Assembly: GCA_028456385.1 (NCBI GenBank)
Contig: JALNQF010000149.1
Span: forward strand, 46,188 to 110,187
Direction: 5' to 3'
DNA: 64,000 nt
Source: Ophiosphaerella korrae
Lineage: Eukaryota > Ascomycota > Dothideomycetes > Pleosporales > Phaeosphaeriaceae
This document shows, in pieces, positions 1 through 10,264 of the stretch. The translations under genes were made by a program, and so were the position numbers. The notes below the pieces were generated by a model. That model saw only the letters and a list, made by a program, of their open reading frames with translations. It was not told the DNA's origin and did not search any database. How positions within the stretch are numbered: position 1 is the first letter of the stretch; each line of letters opens with the position of its first letter.

Positions 1-1
1 C

Positions 2-463
2 ACCACATACAGCATCTCCAAATTCGGCGTGCGAGGCCTCTTCTATGCGATCCGCGATGCCGCATCCCCCGCTTTCCGCGTCAACCTTGTGGCCCCCTGG
101 TTCGTGAAAACTGCCATGACCACGGCGCCCGACTTTGTCGCCAGCAACGCCAGCATGATATTGAATTTCACGGGCTTTGCGCCCATGGAGCGGGTCGAGG
201 CTGCGGTGTTGCGGTTTTGTGCCGACGAGAAGCTGCATGGGCGGGCGGCGGGCGTGTTTCCTAAGGCGAATGAGGACCTAGGGGATGATCTTGAGGGTGC
301 GTATTCAGGGCTGGTGTTGCAAAAGCATATGGCGGATGTTATGGGGATGGTTGTGAAGGGGATGGCGGAGATGGAGGCGAAGAATGAGTTTGCGAGGCAG
401 GATAACGCGACAGGGGTGGCGCAGAGGGAGGAAGAAAGGGAAGGTGTGTTGGGGTTGGATTGA
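2..463 (+). CDS. Short-chain dehydrogenase/reductase, C-terminal part (5' end outside window)
   Basis: The open frame enters the window from the left edge, so only the last ~153 codons are seen. The first residues read TTYSISKFGVRG, which contains the catalytic Y-x-x-x-K of classical SDR enzymes, followed by VNLVAPWFVKTAM, the usual 'N-x-x-x-P-x-x-x-x-T' segment after the active site. Such enzymes reduce or oxidise alcohols/ketones with NAD(P)H in the cytosol; fungal relatives of this shape are often labelled 15-hydroxyprostaglandin dehydrogenase-like. Substrate cannot be inferred. The tail (after ~residue 120 of this part) is charged and lysine/glutamate rich. Stop TGA at 461-463. The Rossmann GxxxGxG motif lies upstream and was not seen. 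Confidence 0.85.
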   Translation, partial: TTYSISKFGVRGLFYAIRDAASPAFRVNLVAPWFVKTAMTTAPDFVASNASMILNFTGFAPMERVEAAVLRFCADEKLHGRAAGVFPKANEDLGDDLEGAYSGLVLQKHMADVMGMVVKGMAEMEAKNEFARQDNATGVAQREEEREGVLGLD

Positions 464-587
464 TATTTCCTCGTGTTTTCTATTAGTGTGAATTCTTTTC
501 GGATTGCGTATTACTCTATATTATCCTGTCCTGTTGTCTGCAGACGTCATGCTTTGCGTCGAATACGCCAGCCTCCCTCCTTTCCTT

Positions 588-1622
588 TCAAGGTACAAAT
601 ACATCGAAATCTGCAACTGGCGAACCGCTTTGCTGCAATCCTCCACCGGGGATATACACTTTTCCTCGCACGCCCACAGCATATGTGCCATGCCTCGGAA
701 TCCTCATCGTGCCCACGCTCTCCCACGCATCGGCAACTGTATCATACGCCTCCACCTGATCAAACACGCCACTCTCAGACTTCGTATTTCCCTCTCCCCC
801 AAACGTATACACTTTCGCCCCCACGACGCCCGCCGCAATACCGCCCCTTGCAGTCGGCATCCGCGCCCCACTCGTCCTCCACCCGGCCTCCAGGTCACTT
901 AGATCAAGCACAAAAACCTGATCCCGCACATTCTCCTGGCCATAATCGCGACCGCCCAGAACGTACAACTTGGAGCCTACCACCGAGGCTCCAGCGTGAT
1001 CTCTGCGCGCCGGCATGTATCGCGCTGCGGCCGGGACGGTAAGCCAGGTCTGGCTTTGCGTGTCGTAGATGGAGACGATGGCGACTGTGCGCTGGGTGCG
1101 GTTGCCAAACAGCTCGAGGTCTGTCATGCCCCCTGCGAGATAGATTTTCTTGTCGTACACGCCCATTGCGGCACTTCCGCGCGCTTCGCCGTCCGGCATG
1201 TTTTGAATGGCCGTCCAGCCATCTGTGGCAGGATCGTACATGTACGAATTTGCAACTGCGCGCCATGCACGGTCTGACCCTGGTGCTTCGGCGAGGCCGC
1301 CCAAGGAGTAGATTTTGCCGCCGACGACGGCGGCGTTGGCGTGGTTGAGGGGCATGGGCAGGGAGGCTTTAGTGGACCAGGTGGAGTTTTTGAGGGAATA
1401 GAATTGCATGAGGGGTGTTGTTGCGATGGGGATTTGGAGGGTAGGGTCGGTGGATGGGACGATGCCTCCGAGGATGGCGAGAGTGGAAGGAGGGAGGAAG
1501 ATAGTGGAGTGTTCTTGGCGGGGGGAGAGGGAGATAGGTGGGAGAGAGAGCCATTTGGGTGTGGGAGAGGAGGATATGGCGGTTAGGGAGGAGAGAAAGA
1601 AGAGAAGTTTGGAGGAATGCAT
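588..1622 (-). CDS. Secreted kelch-repeat (galactose-oxidase-like beta-propeller) protein
   Basis: A single-exon 344-residue protein. The N-terminus (MHSSKLLFFLSSLTAISSS) is a good signal peptide, so it is probably secreted. Six kelch-type blades are visible, each with the diglycine plus spaced aromatic pattern: LAILGGI, KIYSLGGL, KIYLAGGM, KLYVLGGR, KVYTFGGE and KVYIPGGG. Six blades would close one beta-propeller. Kelch propellers bind proteins or carbohydrates; in fungi secreted ones also occur as the scaffold of galactose oxidases, but no copper-ligand Tyr/Cys set is recognised here, so catalysis is not claimed. The ATG at 1622 is preceded by ~740 bp of non-coding DNA shared with the divergent kinesin gene. 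Confidence 0.85.
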   Translation of the reverse strand: MHSSKLLFFLSSLTAISSSPTPKWLSLPPISLSPRQEHSTIFLPPSTLAILGGIVPSTDPTLQIPIATTPLMQFYSLKNSTWSTKASLPMPLNHANAAVVGGKIYSLGGLAEAPGSDRAWRAVANSYMYDPATDGWTAIQNMPDGEARGSAAMGVYDKKIYLAGGMTDLELFGNRTQRTVAIVSIYDTQSQTWLTVPAAARYMPARRDHAGASVVGSKLYVLGGRDYGQENVRDQVFVLDLSDLEAGWRTSGARMPTARGGIAAGVVGAKVYTFGGEGNTKSESGVFDQVEAYDTVADAWESVGTMRIPRHGTYAVGVRGKVYIPGGGLQQSGSPVADFDVFVP

Positions 1623-2363
1623 GTTGGAGGTTAGTAGAAGGTTTGTGCAATCTGATGCTGGATGTGCTTTTCATTTTTTGAGTAACCATCGCTGGTACTT
1701 ATACTTCTGTAGTACGAGATGGGCATCTCGATAGCAGTATGGAAGTGGCTCAGCGCCGTGACGAGGAGCCAAATGATTAGGTGAGATATCCAAGTATTTG
1801 CCGATGTCCGACTTCACGTCCGACATGTCCATTGATAGGTAGCCATCTCGTACGCACTTGGCCATCCCTGTGGCCTAATCGGAAATGAGAACCGGTGGAC
1901 GGGAGAATAGACAAGCCGGATCAGATAGATGTTCAGTGAAAAGCAGGACAGGAGAGAAACACGTGGGTAAAAAAGCTGCGGAGTCAAGAGATTACTCTTC
2001 ACGAGAGAGATACCGAAGATAGCCCAGAGATAACTGGAAGAGAGCAATGCGTTTAGATCTTAGCACTGTCTGGCATAATCAAGGAATGGTCGAGTGATTT
2101 ATGAGGCTCGTGGAGACCGGAGGTTGTTGTAGAGTTGGAGAGCTGGAGGTCACTGTGATGAAGCTAGCCAGGTATGGTTAGCGTCATCGCTACCAGTGAC
2201 AAGGGTGGTTGCGTCCTGTGTTTGTAAACAGACACGGAACACAAACCGACTGCTCCGCAACCGCAACACCGCCGCCAGCATCACACCCACAACACGACGC
2301 GCCCTTCTTTTTGGCAGCCGCATAGCATGCTTTGCTGACATTCTTTGTCTTCGCCTATATATC
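1623..2363. promoter_or_regulatory. Intergenic region between divergent kelch and kinesin genes
   Basis: About 740 bp with no convincing coding frame. It separates two genes transcribed away from each other, so it must contain both promoters. I see no clear TATA box or regulator site. Confidence 0.5.
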
Positions 2364-5300
2364 ATGGATTACGTCAAGTCGGAAGTGGCCAACGAGAACG
2401 AGGCAAGTTTCACACTTGAGGGCGATATACCGTGGCTAACCTGATGGTATTCTGTAGGGCTTCTCAAAGCCTTCATTTCTTAAGCAGCCTTCTCAATTGC
2501 CTAAGTTCGCGCCGCCCCAGAGTCGTCCCCTCGGCGAACTCCAGGACGCGAATGCTCGGAGCGCAATGGTGCCGCCAACGACGTCAACCAAGCATAAGCC
2601 CTCAAACTGTAACATTGCCACTCTGAGCTATGCTGAGATGGGTGGACGACTGACACCTACAGTACCCGAGCCTGCATTCAAAAGAAAGCCTTTGATGGAG
2701 CAAGCCCTCGAATACGATCGTAAGACTGCCGCGCCCAACACCGCTCGCTCCATCCCCAACGCGGTGAAGAATGCTGCTGCGCGTGGCTTTGCGGCCTCGA
2801 CGTCGCGAATCAACCCTGCCAAAACCCTCAAACAAATGTCTGCGGCCTCGCTCAGCGGTAGCATGGGCCCTGGCGCGAGGGCCCCGGTTGGCACTGTGAG
2901 GCCAAAGTCGGCGTATGGCAATCATGCTAGGAGTAAATCACATCACCAGACCACGCGCCCTGGTACGGCAACAAGGCAGCGCGATGAAGAACTTGAAGAA
3001 GCTTCAAGAAGCCAGATAGGTGGGCATATATTTTCTATATCTACAATCCCACACGAGCCGCTCAAGGTGTCAAAGAACGCGCTTGCAGCGACCAACCGAC
3101 CGACTTCTTTCAGTGGAGTACCTAGGAGAGGCTTTCATTTGTCAAAACCAAGATCCATTTCATCTCCTTCTGATATTCCCCCAACTACTCCGGTTATGGA
3201 AGAGCCCGCCGATTCTAGCTGCGACGACATCTGCAACAACCTTGGATCGCTCAACTTGGGCATCTCCAGGGCAGGAAATCGAAGTAGACGTGTCGGATGT
3301 GGATTCATTCCTGGCAAGGAGCTAGATCCTTTCCTCAAGCCTCAAGTTCCTCCGTCTCAGCCTTCTAAAGTAACACCTGTTCGCCAAACGGCAACTCCAA
3401 CGCCTACTTGGCCACCTTCTTTCACACCCACTCCGACAAGGGCACGTTTTTTGAATAGATTTACTAACGATCGTTGTCCAGATTTCTACGACGAACGAAT
3501 CGAAGCGATGGAACGCAACTTTCAACTATTCAAAGAAAAGATGGAAGGAGACGTGCAACAGAGTGCAAGTTACAAGGAAATGCTGAACCAGCTGGAAAAT
3601 AAGGGCAAGTAACCATTGTGAATTGCCGGTTTCCATGATTGGAACCAGGAGAGATGTATCCATCTAACACATTCCAGTGACTGAGCTTGAAACGATCCGC
3701 GAACGACTAAGAGCCGCGAACGAGGATTTGTCATCAGATCTCAAAGACACCAAAAGCGCCTTTGCCACTGTGAAGATGGAGCTCGAGATGACCCAGCAGA
3801 AGCATTCCTTTGAAATTGATGGCCTCCGCAGAAAGCTTCGTAATGAAGTTGAAGACGCAGAAGACAACCATAAGAAGGAGATGAAACGAATGCTGGGAGA
3901 CAAAGAAGAGTCGGAAGACAAGATGCGTAAGGAATTCGAAGCACGCATTGACAAGCTGCTGAAAGAACATGGCGCAGAGCTAGCTGAGCTGCGGAAGAAG
4001 GTGAACGCAGACGGTGAAGCTGAGCGTAATCGACGGCAAGAGGAAGCGCAAAAGGTGGAAATGGAGTATGCCTCCAAGCTGAGGATGGCGGCATTAGAAG
4101 CAGACACCAAGCAGCGCGAAATCCAGCTTGTTCAAGGTGAGCTGATCAATGTCAAGGCAGATCTTGATAGGGAAAGAATGCTCAAGATTGGGCTCCAAGG
4201 GCAGTTGACTGAAGCGACAACGAGCAATCTCACACTCGGTGCTGCGAACAAAGCGATGAAGGAGAAGATTGATTTTCTCGAGTCGGACAGTCAGGCGCAA
4301 TCACAAGCTTTCAATGATCTCCATCGACGAATGCAAGAAGCCATCGAAGCAGCAGAGCAAGCGCATGAGAAACTACGCCAAGAGGAAACACTGCGACGAA
4401 AGCTGTTCAACCAAGTACAAGAACTCAAAGGCAATATCAGAGTCATGTGCCGTGTGCGGCCTGCCCATGCCACGGAGACAGAGCCTGCAGCTATTTCATT
4501 TCCAGACAACGATACGGACAGCAAAGAGGTTGCGATTCTTGGCCCCAGCAAGCAAAGTGCCACCGGCAAGGACATCACCGCAGCATACGCCTATTCTTTT
4601 GACCGTGTGTTTGGTCCTGCGGCAAACAACGGTGAAGTGTTTGAGGAGATTAGCCAGCTCGTACAGAGTGCATTGGATGGTTACAATGTCTGCATATTTT
4701 GTTACGGGCAGACAGGGTCCGGAAAGACTCATACCATGTCCTCGCTTGATGGAATGATTCCGCGTGCCACAGCACAGATATATGCTGAAGCACAGCGCCT
4801 TGAGGAAAAGGGCTGGCGGTATATCATGCAGGGCTCTTTCATTGAAGTCTACAATGAGACGTACAACGACCTGCTTGGACACTCAGAGGATCTTGATAAG
4901 AAGAAGGTTGAGGTCAGGCATGACTCGGCGAAGAAGCAAACATATCTGGAGAACGCTGTTAGTGTAGCTCTAGATGGCCCAGAGCGGGTTGACGAGATAC
5001 TGGACACGGCGAGTAAAAACAGGACTGTAGCAGCGACCAAGGCGAACATGCGATCGAGTCGGAGTCATTCGGTGTTCATTCTCAAGCTCATTGGCACGAA
5101 TGATGTAACAGGGGAAAGAAGCGAGGGAACGCTGAATCTTGTTGATCTTGCTGGATCAGAAAGACTCGAGCACTCCAAGGCCGAAGGAGCGCGATTGAAG
5201 GAGACGCAAAACATCAACAAGAGCTTGAGTTGCCTAGGAGACGTCATCAACGCACTTGGCTCGTCCAAGGAGGGTGGCCACATTCCCTACAGGAACTCAA

Positions 5301-5526
5301 AGGTATGTCCTAAACATTAGATTACAAAGCAAAGAACTCAAGCTAATATGCGCAGCTAACCTACCTCCTCCAATACTCCCTCGGCGGCAACTCCAAAACC
5401 CTCATGTTCGTCATGGTCAGCCCGCTCCAAGCCCATCTCCAAGAGACAATCACCAGTCTCAAATTCGCCACAAAAGTCCACAACACACACATTGGCACCG
5501 CCAAGCGCCAAACAAAAACGAGCTAG
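2364..5526 (+). CDS. klpA: Kinesin-14 family C-terminal motor protein (KlpA/Kar3 type)
   Basis: Four exons: 2364-2402, 2458-3604, 3678-5302, 5356-5526; 993 residues. The order is a basic Ser/Pro-rich tail (to ~residue 395), a long charged coiled coil (~396-640) and a C-terminal motor starting at the neck GNIRVMCRVRP (~647). Motor motifs are complete: P-loop GQTGSGKTHTM (~739), switch I NMRSSRSHSVF, switch II LVDLAGSER and NKSLSCLGDVI. A motor at the C-terminus behind a coiled coil is diagnostic of minus-end-directed kinesin-14, which crosslinks and slides spindle microtubules. Introns 1 and 2 use GC-AG splice sites (GCAAGT at 2403 and 3605); intron 3 is GT-AG (5303-5355). The short first exon encodes MDYVKSEVANENE. 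Longer than the ~770 residues usual for Aspergillus KlpA, mostly through the tail. Confidence 0.95.
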
Positions 5527-6403
5527 GCTAAGGAATCGCTCTTGTACCGCATTGTAAACACAAACTTGTCTCAGCGCGCGTGGTTTTCAAATCGGATGGG
5601 GTGGGGGGGATACAGGTGTCCATGTACATGTGCAGCAGCGACCATTGAAGTGTTCGAGGTCCCTGCTTTTCTCCGCTGGCATCATCACTCGGCGTAGGTG
5701 GGCGTCTCCATTTTTTCTTCTACAGCTAGCCCTTTGCGTAGCCTGGCGAATCAATCAAGTTATGACCCATCTGCTTGTGTCGTCCCGTGCTGTGCTGCGT
5801 GTTGTGCTGCGTGCTGTGCTGCATGCTGTTGCGTCGGGCGCGCTTATGCGCCCGTGTGTAAGGCTTGTTCCAATTGTTGCGCGCGGTGCCGCTATTGCAA
5901 AAGGCTGCGTTCGATGGGGGTGGGGAGTTGCTGCATTGGGCAGGTTGGGGTGTGGGGTTGGGACGGGGGAAAGGGCGTGATTGGGAGGGTGTGAAAGAAG
6001 GGCGCATCCGTTGCGAGGTTGTGTCACACAACAATATTTGCTGCCTGCGTAGAAACCTCAGGGTACTTAGTCATGGCGGGAGAATTCAGCCACACAGGTA
6101 TACCAATGGCGGAGAAGGATTCTCGCTGCCTGGCTGTGGTTGAAGGTCGAGAACACTACAGGGGGTAGTTAACCTAGTAGTCCAACGACGCGCCCATTTC
6201 GAGGCTGTGTCGAGCACAACAACATCTATGCCTGCTTAGAAAATGCTTGAAAACCTCGGGGTAACGATTCATGGCAGGTATTCGGCCATGCCCAATATCC
6301 GAATCAGGATGGCTCTGCCTGGCTGCGGCTGAAGACTAGGCCCTAACTATACCGCCCCTACCGAGTGTACTTGGATGTATATAAAAACACGGCGACGCAA
6401 AGG

Positions 6404-6435
<32 letters not shown>

Positions 6436-6512
6436 AGCCTCTCCCCCTCAAGACTCTAAATCCCCAAGCCAAACTTCAATCCCACCAAACCCCAAAACAA
6501 AAAAAAAACAAA
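5527..6512. repeat. Intergenic region with a 12-bp minisatellite, a diverged 149-bp tandem duplication and a poly-A run
   Basis: No gene is supported. At 5787-5822 the 12-mer GTGCTGTGCTGC occurs three times with one change, then decays. Segments 6002-6150 and 6190-6338 are two diverged direct copies of the same sequence; shared blocks include CCTGC(G/T)TAGAAA and TGCCTGGCTG(T/C)GG(T/C)TGAAG. A run of about 32 adenines lies at 6402-6433, just before the next gene. Short frames here are by-products of this low-complexity DNA. Confidence 0.7.
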
Positions 6513-7217
6513 ATGGCCGACCGCCCTACCCACGCCATCCTCACCACCCTTCCCCTCCCATCCCCCCAAATCCCACCTCCAACCACACTCTCCTCCCTCG
6601 ACTACTACGGCCCCATCCTGGCCGCGCCAGAACTCGCCTCGCTCGCAACCACGCACCTGCCCGCCTCCTCCGGCACAGCCCTGCGGCCAGCCCTCACGGC
6701 CTTCCTAACGGCCACCAAGACTGACAACGCGCTGTACGCGCCTACACAAGCATGTTGGCTGGCGCTGCGCACGACGCCGCCGACGCACGCCTTCCGCGTG
6801 CCGCGCTGGCATCAGGATGGCAAAATGTATGAGACGGGTGAGCGCAGGGACAAGTATGTTGCTGCGCTGCGGGGCGCGGGGACCCGCGCGTTGGTGCCGT
6901 CGCGCCAGGTTTTCGCGACGATGCGGCGCGCGGAGGAATTGCATAAGGTGGAGGATGACGCGGATGATGAGGCCTGGGAAGCGGCGGATGAGGCGCAGAG
7001 GGAGTGGTTGGCGGGGGAGTATGCGGGGGCGGAGGAGGTGGGGGTTGGGGAGGGGCAGGTGTTGCGGTTTAGTTGGGGTGCGGAGGATAGTACTGTGCAT
7101 TCTGAGCCGGATATTCTAGAGGGGCGGGTGTTTGTTTCGGTCGTGTATGGGAGTGTGGAGGAGGTGAAGGGCATGTGTGGGATGAGGGGGGTCGAGTATG
7201 GGGGGGTCGAGGCTTGA
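6513..7217 (+). CDS. Uncharacterised 234-residue protein with a WHxDG motif
   Basis: The frame is open from 6375, but its first 46 codons translate the poly-A run; I place the start at the ATG at 6513 (MADRPTHAILTT), which sits in an AACAAA-ATGG context. No domain was recognised with confidence. Visible: a proline-rich start, SLDYYGPILAAPELASLA, the segment HAFRVPRWHQDGKMYETGE (an R-W-H-x-D-G motif that could bind metal, as in some Fe(II)-dependent folds; inference only), a long acidic helix (~145-180, EDDADDEAWEAADE) and a short beta-rich end. Codon bias strongly favours G/C at third positions like its housekeeping neighbours, which supports a real gene. Confidence 0.65.
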   Translation: MADRPTHAILTTLPLPSPQIPPPTTLSSLDYYGPILAAPELASLATTHLPASSGTALRPALTAFLTATKTDNALYAPTQACWLALRTTPPTHAFRVPRWHQDGKMYETGERRDKYVAALRGAGTRALVPSRQVFATMRRAEELHKVEDDADDEAWEAADEAQREWLAGEYAGAEEVGVGEGQVLRFSWGAEDSTVHSEPDILEGRVFVSVVYGSVEEVKGMCGMRGVEYGGVEA

Positions 7218-7564
7218 ATGGGGGTGGGGGATGGTGAGGAGGTGGAGACTGGATATGGAGAGTGAGACTAAATTGCATTGCGGATCTGCTTGTGCGAGGT
7301 GGCGGATGAGATGGGTTGCAGTAACAATCGAGGCTGGGCAGGGTCAAGGATAGACGAGCCCGAGGCCTTAGCGATCTTGAGGAACGGCTGGTACGTCGGT
7401 TTGTGCTTATGAATCGAGTGGACGACGGGACTGGACAAAGGGGGGGGAGGTGGATGCCGGAATATGTGTCTGGTTCATTGCGTGCATGCCATAGAACGCC
7501 CATGCTGATTGAATAAATATCCAAGCGTAACAAAGGGGTATGTATATAATTTACTCTTCACTCT
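7218..7564. other. Short intergenic region between convergent genes
   Basis: About 350 bp between the 3' ends of a plus-strand and a minus-strand gene; only 3' untranslated sequence is expected. A G-run lies near 7440. Confidence 0.5.
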
Positions 7565-9706
7565 TCACTCCCCATCTTCCCTCGGCGGCCTCCAATCAAA
7601 AAGATCAAACGCCTCTGTACTCCACGGCCCAACATCCTCATCCACAACCAAGCACACCTCCTCGTCCTCATCCCCCTCATTCAGACTCTGCACACACGCC
7701 AATCGCACCCGCGGATCCGTTTTCTTGACCAGCGCTGCGAGCGCCGACTGTTTGCGCTTGGGCAGCGGCATGGGTTTGGGCATATTTTGCGCTTCCCAAG
7801 CCGCGGCGGAGCTGGGAATAGGTGCGTCGTTTGCGCTGTGGACGCGGCGGATGCGGCGGATTTTGCGGGCGGAGGTGGTGGACTTTGGGTTTTCGGTGGC
7901 ATCGGTGGGGGTGGAACGCTTCTTGGGGACGGAGGCGAGGTCATTGGTGCTTATCAGGGGCCCTAGCTTCGCACTTTGAAGGGGGAGGGGTATGGTTTCT
8001 GTGCGAGGCGCTGGGGCTGTGGTTGCTTGGTTTGATGGGGCCTTTTGCTTCTTGCGAAAGCCGCCGGTTGAGAGTGCGGATTTTGTGGGAGAGGCTGAGG
8101 TGGTTCGCGATTGTGGCCCGGGAATGCCGATGTGCGGTGGTGGGGATGCTCGAGGGGGTGGTAATGGAGGGTTTAAAATGACTATCTGGGGTGGCGATAC
8201 TGTGAGAGGTGCTTGGGCGTGGACTGTTGTCTGCTTTATAGGTGGAGCTTTCTTGTTCGTCTGTGCGGGAGGAGATGGTCTTGGCTGAATCTGTTCTGCT
8301 TCCACGGTTGGTGACGGTAGTCGTTTCTGTAGACCTTTGTTGAATGTGGGGGTTGGCAAAGCACGCTTTGGTACGGGCGCATCAAATAATGGCGACGAAG
8401 ATGCACAAGGTGATGGAATGGGAGAGGAGTGAATGATCAACTGTTGGTCCATGAAGCCATGGACGACTTCTGGGTCATCAAAAGCATCGTCGAACAATTC
8501 GAGATCCGGTAAAAGTGCTTTGGCTTTCTGTGCGGCAGCCTCAACTTCTATATTTGGTGGCTTCCGTCTCTTTTTTGGAGGTGGCGAATCTCTCAAGCTT
8601 GGTGTGGTCTGTTTTGGTGCATTACTCCTACTAGAAGCCGATACCGCAAGTGATGGTCCCTTACCCTTTAACCGCGACGCCTTGGTGGCCCCTTGCTTTG
8701 GAATGGAGGCACTGCGTTCGCGACCGACGACCGACGTTGATTTTGATATTGACTGACAGAGCAGTGTTCCACGTTTGACGCCTGCAGACAGACGCAAAGA
8801 CTTGGCTTTCGGATTACGTGGTGGTGAGGATTGTGGCGAAGGTAGCTTTTGCACAGGCTGGATTGTAGCACCGACATTTGTCAGGCGGTTCGATGCACTG
8901 ACTGGAGGCGACGAAGGAGGTGCTCGCTGTTTGGGTGTTTTAGTAGTCTTCGCCTTGGGAGTTGTTATTGGCGGTAGCGCCTGGGTTACATCAGGCTCGG
9001 CAATTAGGGCATGGGTTGTTGGTGGCCTATATACTGGCCTGGAGACTTTGCGTGCTGGACTCGGCAACGTCACATCGGACTCGAGTACCGGCATGTGATC
9101 CGGCTCCGAGCAAAGAGGGATGGTCTTGGTCCTCGATTCTGCACGCCGGACAGTCTTTTGCCTTTTCGGCGCTGGTTCCTCCATGTCGTCCTCCTCTCTC
9201 AGCTCATATGGCGACTTCATAGGCACTGCCTTGCCGATGGGGCCTTTTGGGGTGCCAAGCAGAGTGTTCAATGACTTGTGCCGCAGCTGTGTTCCTGTTC
9301 GCACAGCACTGCTTGGCGCCACCGACGTTGGGCGCTGGAACGGCCGCATTGAGGAAGGTACGTGGCGGGCGGGTGGCTCCTTCGCCTGCTCGCTTGCCTT
9401 CTTGTCGAACAGCGGAGCCAGGTCGGTCTGCGTAGTGCCCATGGGTTCGGCAACCTCGACCATGACGCCCTTGTCGAGGGTCAGCTCATCGCCCTCCTGC
9501 GGCTCGCCACTCTCCTTCCAGTACGTGTCGCCAATGTGGTTCCTCGCCTGGTCGCACACCATGACCCGGCTGTTGAAAGTGTGAAATTTGAGGTAGCCAT
9601 CCTGCCATCTCTTCTGCTTCCGCTTGAAGTCGTGGGTGAAGAGACACCGAAACTCGGCCACTGGCGCCGTCTGGGGTGCTGGGAGGGCAGATGTGCTGGC
9701 CGACAT
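7565..9706 (-). CDS. DUF2439-domain DNA repair protein (Mte1/ZGRF1 N-terminal type)
   Basis: Single exon, 713 residues from the ATG at 9706 (MSASTSALPAPQTAP). The frame is open 43 codons further upstream, but the folded domain starts right after this Met, so the shorter start is chosen. Residues ~17-90 (EFRCLFTHDFKRKQKRWQDG...YLKFHTFNSRVMVCD...IGDTYW) match the DUF2439 domain, found at the N-terminus of vertebrate ZGRF1 and in yeast Mte1, which bind the FANCM/Mph1 helicase and act in recombination and telomere maintenance. The remainder is disordered, Ser/Pro/Lys-rich with several short basic patches, and has no helicase domain, so it resembles Mte1 in architecture rather than ZGRF1. It is divergent from the BAR-SH3 gene (558 bp apart). 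Confidence 0.8.
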   Translation of the reverse strand: MSASTSALPAPQTAPVAEFRCLFTHDFKRKQKRWQDGYLKFHTFNSRVMVCDQARNHIGDTYWKESGEPQEGDELTLDKGVMVEVAEPMGTTQTDLAPLFDKKASEQAKEPPARHVPSSMRPFQRPTSVAPSSAVRTGTQLRHKSLNTLLGTPKGPIGKAVPMKSPYELREEDDMEEPAPKRQKTVRRAESRTKTIPLCSEPDHMPVLESDVTLPSPARKVSRPVYRPPTTHALIAEPDVTQALPPITTPKAKTTKTPKQRAPPSSPPVSASNRLTNVGATIQPVQKLPSPQSSPPRNPKAKSLRLSAGVKRGTLLCQSISKSTSVVGRERSASIPKQGATKASRLKGKGPSLAVSASSRSNAPKQTTPSLRDSPPPKKRRKPPNIEVEAAAQKAKALLPDLELFDDAFDDPEVVHGFMDQQLIIHSSPIPSPCASSSPLFDAPVPKRALPTPTFNKGLQKRLPSPTVEAEQIQPRPSPPAQTNKKAPPIKQTTVHAQAPLTVSPPQIVILNPPLPPPRASPPPHIGIPGPQSRTTSASPTKSALSTGGFRKKQKAPSNQATTAPAPRTETIPLPLQSAKLGPLISTNDLASVPKKRSTPTDATENPKSTTSARKIRRIRRVHSANDAPIPSSAAAWEAQNMPKPMPLPKRKQSALAALVKKTDPRVRLACVQSLNEGDEDEEVCLVVDEDVGPWSTEAFDLFDWRPPREDGE

Positions 9707-10264
9707 AAGGGCGGCGCAAGGCGGGGTGAGGGTGGTCGTCGGAGACGTGACCAGGCGAGACGAGACGCGACGTGACGCGCCGTTGGATTGTGGCTTGCGC
9801 ACGCCATCACGTGACCCTGCCCAGCGTGCCGCCACCCCTCCACCAATGCCGCGCCGGGCGGATCAGCCGTCGAGGCCGGGCTTGACACGCCACGCAATTG
9901 CACGGATCCCGGCAGACATGGCTCGGCTGGCAATTCGGGTGCTGGGTGCTGGGTGCTGGCGAGCTGACGCGTGCGTGTGCTTGCGCTGCGCTGCTGCTGT
10001 GCTCTCCACTGGCCTTGAAACGACCATGGCGGGGTTGCTGCCCGCCCAACCCTGGCACCCGCTGAATCCTGATAATCCTGATAGCCACTTTCCCGTCCAC
10101 GCTTGCCTGCATCTCCCAATTGCCTGCACCACACAGCCACCTCACTCGCCTGGGCGCAGTCGCAGCTTACTGCTCTGCCATCCTCGCCTTCTCCCTCTGC
10201 ATTCCGACCACCCCATCTCTCTTCCGCAGCCTGCCGTTGCTCGCGGCCGCCGCTACCCGGCAAC
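9707..10264. promoter_or_regulatory. Divergent promoter region (DUF2439 gene / BAR-SH3 gene)
   Basis: 558 bp of GC-rich DNA between two divergent starts. A pyrimidine-rich stretch (CTCGCCTTCTCCCTCTGC-like) just before 10,265 is typical of fungal promoters. A short repeat GGTGCTGGGTGCTGG lies near 9945. No specific factor site is recognised. Confidence 0.5.

Noticed and set aside
4269..4757. 162-codon frame within the kinesin motor region
   Set aside because: Alternative frame of the motor domain, whose P-loop and switch motifs are in the annotated frame.
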